Shown here piece by piece: positions 5,341 to 6,886 of a stretch of DNA of 6,886 nt. The first letter of the stretch is position 1; each line of letters begins with the position of its first letter. Source of the DNA: an uncultured Collinsella sp. GTDB taxonomy: Bacteria; Actinomycetota; Coriobacteriia; Coriobacteriales; Coriobacteriaceae. The notes beneath the pieces were generated by a model, which saw only the letters and a program-made list of their open reading frames with translations, did not search any database and was not told the DNA's origin. The stretch spans positions 1-6,886 of the forward strand of contig CAJJYO010000087.1 in the NCBI GenBank assembly GCA_905197385.1. The letters are read 5' to 3'. The position numbers and the translations under genes were made by a program.

Positions 5341-6886
5341 GCGCAGAGTGAGGTGACAGGTGTTGCCGACGAGCTCGCTGGGCGTCATCTGCAATTCCGC
5401 CCCATGGGCGCGGCGGATGCCGAGGGCGCGAGCGCACTGGAGACCGCCTGCTTTGAAGGCGCCGGACACGAGGCGTGGACGCCGGGCATGTTCTTGTCCG
5501 AGCTGGGCGAGGACGTTGCCGCTCCGCGTAGCTGGTGGGTGGCGCACGACGACGGTCAGTTGCTGGGTCTTGCCGGCGGCATGGTCGTCGACGGGGACGT
5601 GCAGATTATGGACGTTGCCGTCGATCCGACTCATCGCCGTGAGGGTATCGCCCGCAAGCTTCTGTCGCACGTGAGCTATGACGCGCAGATGCTCGGCTGC
5701 ACCACGGCTTCGCTTGAGGTTGAGGACGGCAACGAGGGCGCAATTGCACTCTATGCCGCCCTGGGCTTTACCGAGGCGGGTCGTCGCCGTGGCTACTACG
5801 GTGCCGGCAAGGATGCCATCGTCATGACGGCGCCGCTGCCCCTGGTGCTTCCGGTCGACAATGCTTCGCCCGAGCCGACGGCGGCAGAGCAGCGCGTATG
5901 GCCGCTGCCTGCGCCTGGGCGCTCCGAGGGAGAGCGTGCCGAAATTGAGCGCCGCCGCCTAGTGCTCGCTATCGAGAGTTCCTGCGACGAGACGGCCGTG
6001 GCGATTATCGATGCGGATGGCAATATGCTGGCCAACCAGGTGTCGACACAGATTGATTTTCACGCCCGCTTTGGCGGCGTGGTGCCCGAAATCGCCTCGC
6101 GCAAGCACGTTGAGGTGATTGTGAGTGTCGTGGATGCGGCGCTCGAGGATGCCGCAGCATCGCTGGGCCTTACGGGCGGAGCCATTGCCCCCAGCGAGCT
6201 TGCCGCCGTGGGCGTGACACAGGGTCCGGGCCTGGTGGGCGCGCTCGTGGTTGGCGTCGCCTTCGCCAAGGGCTTTGCCTACGCTGCCGGCAAGCCGCTC
6301 GTGTGCGTCAATCATCTTGAGGGTCATCTGTTTGCCAACCTGCTGGCGCAACCCGACCTCAAACCGCCGTTTATCTTCACGCTTGTCTCGGGCGGGCACA
6401 CCATGCTCGTGCACGTGAAGGCGTGGGGCGACTACGAGGTGCTCGGTGAGACGCTCGACGACGCTGTGGGCGAGGCCTTCGACAAGGTAGCCAAGGCGTT
6501 GGGTCTGGGCTATCCCGGTGGCCCCATCATTTCCAAGCTGGCCGAGACGGGCAACCCCAAGGCGATCGATTTCCCCCGTGCGCTTAACAGCAGAGGAGAC
6601 TATCGCTTCTCGCTTTCGGGCCTTAAAACCGCTGTGACGCTCTACATTGAACAGGAGACCAAGGCCGGGCGCACGATTCACCTGCCCGATCTGGCAGCTT
6701 CGTTTGAGGCAGCTGTCTTTGACGTGCAGTACAAGAAGGCCAAAAACGCATTGCACGCTAGCGGATGCAAGGAATACTGCATCGGTGGCGGCGTCTCGGC
6801 CAACCCGCATCTGCGCGAGATGATGATCAAGAAGCTTGGGCGTCAGGGGATTCGCGTAACGGTGCCGCCCTTGTCTGCCTGTACCG
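4600..6886 (+). CDS. tsaB-rimI-tsaD: TsaB-RimI-TsaD triple fusion (3' end outside window)
   Basis: One uninterrupted frame of 762 complete codons, open at the window end, encodes three proteins that are usually separate. These are TsaB (about 1-247), the ribosomal-protein S18 N-terminal acetyltransferase RimI (about 264-411) and TsaD (from about 454). TsaD transfers the threonylcarbamoyl group from threonylcarbamoyl-AMP to tRNA A37, and TsaB is its obligate scaffold partner, so the fusion joins a known heterodimer. Motifs of all three domains look intact. I read every codon and saw no stop or frameshift, and no well-spaced in-frame start with a Shine-Dalgarno sequence at either internal junction, so a single polypeptide is expected. 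ATG 4600 lies within the tsaE end, in another frame, with a weak AGGG at 4587-4590, indicating translational coupling. By TsaD family length about 30-40 residues are missing at the C-terminus. Confidence 0.95.
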   Translation, partial: MSLHNDNALVVALDTSTDMLACAASWIDGQTGETKLVSGDHMCRRHANVELVNTVDGVLAQAGLDRSDVGCYVVGRGPGSFTGVRIGISTAKGLARGANVPLLGVSTLDACAWTAWKAGVRGKLGILADAMRGEVYPALYMLVDEGPERLFQRERVVKAAVALDEWRQAADWDQVQLTGDGLVRYGKLLGEDETARCVERDLWWPSGEGLLLAHAAGDGDPARVLPIYTRLSDAEENERKRLGLAESAQSEVTGVADELAGRHLQFRPMGAADAEGASALETACFEGAGHEAWTPGMFLSELGEDVAAPRSWWVAHDDGQLLGLAGGMVVDGDVQIMDVAVDPTHRREGIARKLLSHVSYDAQMLGCTTASLEVEDGNEGAIALYAALGFTEAGRRRGYYGAGKDAIVMTAPLPLVLPVDNASPEPTAAEQRVWPLPAPGRSEGERAEIERRRLVLAIESSCDETAVAIIDADGNMLANQVSTQIDFHARFGGVVPEIASRKHVEVIVSVVDAALEDAAASLGLTGGAIAPSELAAVGVTQGPGLVGALVVGVAFAKGFAYAAGKPLVCVNHLEGHLFANLLAQPDLKPPFIFTLVSGGHTMLVHVKAWGDYEVLGETLDDAVGEAFDKVAKALGLGYPGGPIISKLAETGNPKAIDFPRALNSRGDYRFSLSGLKTAVTLYIEQETKAGRTIHLPDLAASFEAAVFDVQYKKAKNALHASGCKEYCIGGGVSANPHLREMMIKKLGRQGIRVTVPPLSACT
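5389..5832 (+). other. RimI GNAT acetyltransferase domain of the fusion (residues ~264-411)
   Basis: The acetyl-CoA loop AVDPTHRREGIARKLL (340-355) fits the GNAT motif R-x-x-G-x-A at R346, G349 and A351. SLEVEDGNEGAIALYAALGF (371-390) aligns with the E. coli RimI segment that contains E103 and Y115. The matching residues here are E373 and Y385 with identical spacing, so the catalytic pair is kept. W293 matches the conserved tryptophan near the RimI N-terminus, and RRRGYYGAGKDAIVM (395-409) matches its C-terminal signature. It is likely active on ribosomal protein S18. Another substrate cannot be excluded from sequence. Confidence 0.9.
5833..5958 (+). other. Interdomain linker between RimI and TsaD (residues ~412-453)
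   Basis: About 42 residues rich in proline, alanine and, toward the end, alternating Glu and Arg join the acetyltransferase to TsaD. No family motif is seen. A purine-rich GAGGGAGAG lies at 5926-5934, but the nearest suitably spaced GTG (5936) is out of frame, and the first in-frame GTG (5962) is 27 bases away. Internal initiation of a separate TsaD is therefore not supported. Confidence 0.7.
5959..6886 (+). other. TsaD (Kae1/Qri7 family) domain of the fusion, C-terminus cut by window
   Basis: LAIESSCDETAVAI (456-469) is the family's opening motif. GGVVPEIASRKH (492-503) and TQGPGLVGAL (540-549) follow. NHLEGH (571-576) supplies the two metal-binding histidines H572 and H576, equivalent to H111 and H115 in E. 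coli TsaD. SGGHTML (597-603), GETLDDAVGEAFDK (616-629), FSLSGLKTAV (670-679) and GGGVSANPHLRE (729-740) complete the catalytic core. The last readable residues are ACT (760-762), so the third metal ligand, the aspartate of the CTDN motif, should be the very next codon. Only its first base, g, is visible, which is consistent with Asp. Confidence 0.93.

Noticed and set aside
4498..5670. Long open frame of 390 codons on the minus strand, opposite tsaE end and TsaB-RimI
   Set aside because: It lies opposite a fully motif-supported coding region. Its translation is rich in His, Arg and Ala with no recognisable domain, as expected from the antisense of GC-rich codons.
5926..5964. Possible internal translation start for a separate TsaD
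   Set aside because: The purine-rich GAGGGAGAG is followed at good spacing only by an out-of-frame GTG (5936). The in-frame GTG at 5962 is too far away.
5959..6810. 283-codon open frame on the minus strand opposite TsaD
   Set aside because: It is a shadow of the TsaD coding frame in GC-rich DNA. No family motif and no convincing ribosome binding site or promoter was seen.

Overview
This window is a compact, single-direction (+ strand) block of six housekeeping genes. It begins just after the terminator of an unseen upstream gene and ends inside the last gene. The high-GC coding style, perfect Shine-Dalgarno sequences, the acpS-nnr-alr order (a known Gram-positive arrangement) and a three-part TsaB-RimI-TsaD fusion suggest a high-GC Gram-positive bacterium. 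My best guess is the Coriobacteriia, for example a gut Collinsella-like organism. That assignment is inference from memory of gene layout and was not searched.

Layout. Positions 1-160 hold a strong intrinsic terminator (19-51) and then one or two candidate sigma70-type promoters. The genes follow with almost no intergenic space: acpS (161-700, holo-ACP synthase with a long extra C-terminal tail), nnr (701-2317, two-domain NAD(P)HX epimerase/dehydratase), alr (2320-3465, alanine racemase), a family 4 Fe-S uracil-DNA glycosylase (3474-4094), tsaE (4107-4613, ATPase of the t6A tRNA-modification machinery) and a fused tsaB-rimI-tsaD gene (4600 to beyond 6886). The last two genes overlap by 14 bases. 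I see no terminator after position 51, so the block is most simply read as one operon driven from the leader.

Function. The genes cover activation of acyl carrier protein for lipid synthesis, repair of damaged nicotinamide cofactors, D-alanine supply for peptidoglycan, removal of uracil from DNA, and the universal t6A37 modification of ANN-decoding tRNAs. The t6A part is nearly complete: TsaE, TsaB and TsaD are encoded here, and only the TsaC/Sua5 enzyme that makes threonylcarbamoyl-AMP lies elsewhere. The TsaB and TsaD partners, normally separate proteins forming a heterodimer, are joined in one chain with an apparently intact RimI acetyltransferase between them.

I found no mobile element, CRISPR array, RNA gene or phage-like gene. 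The triple fusion is the one clearly unusual item. The second-look items are the acpS tail with its changed conserved positions and the uracil-DNA glycosylase placed inside the block.
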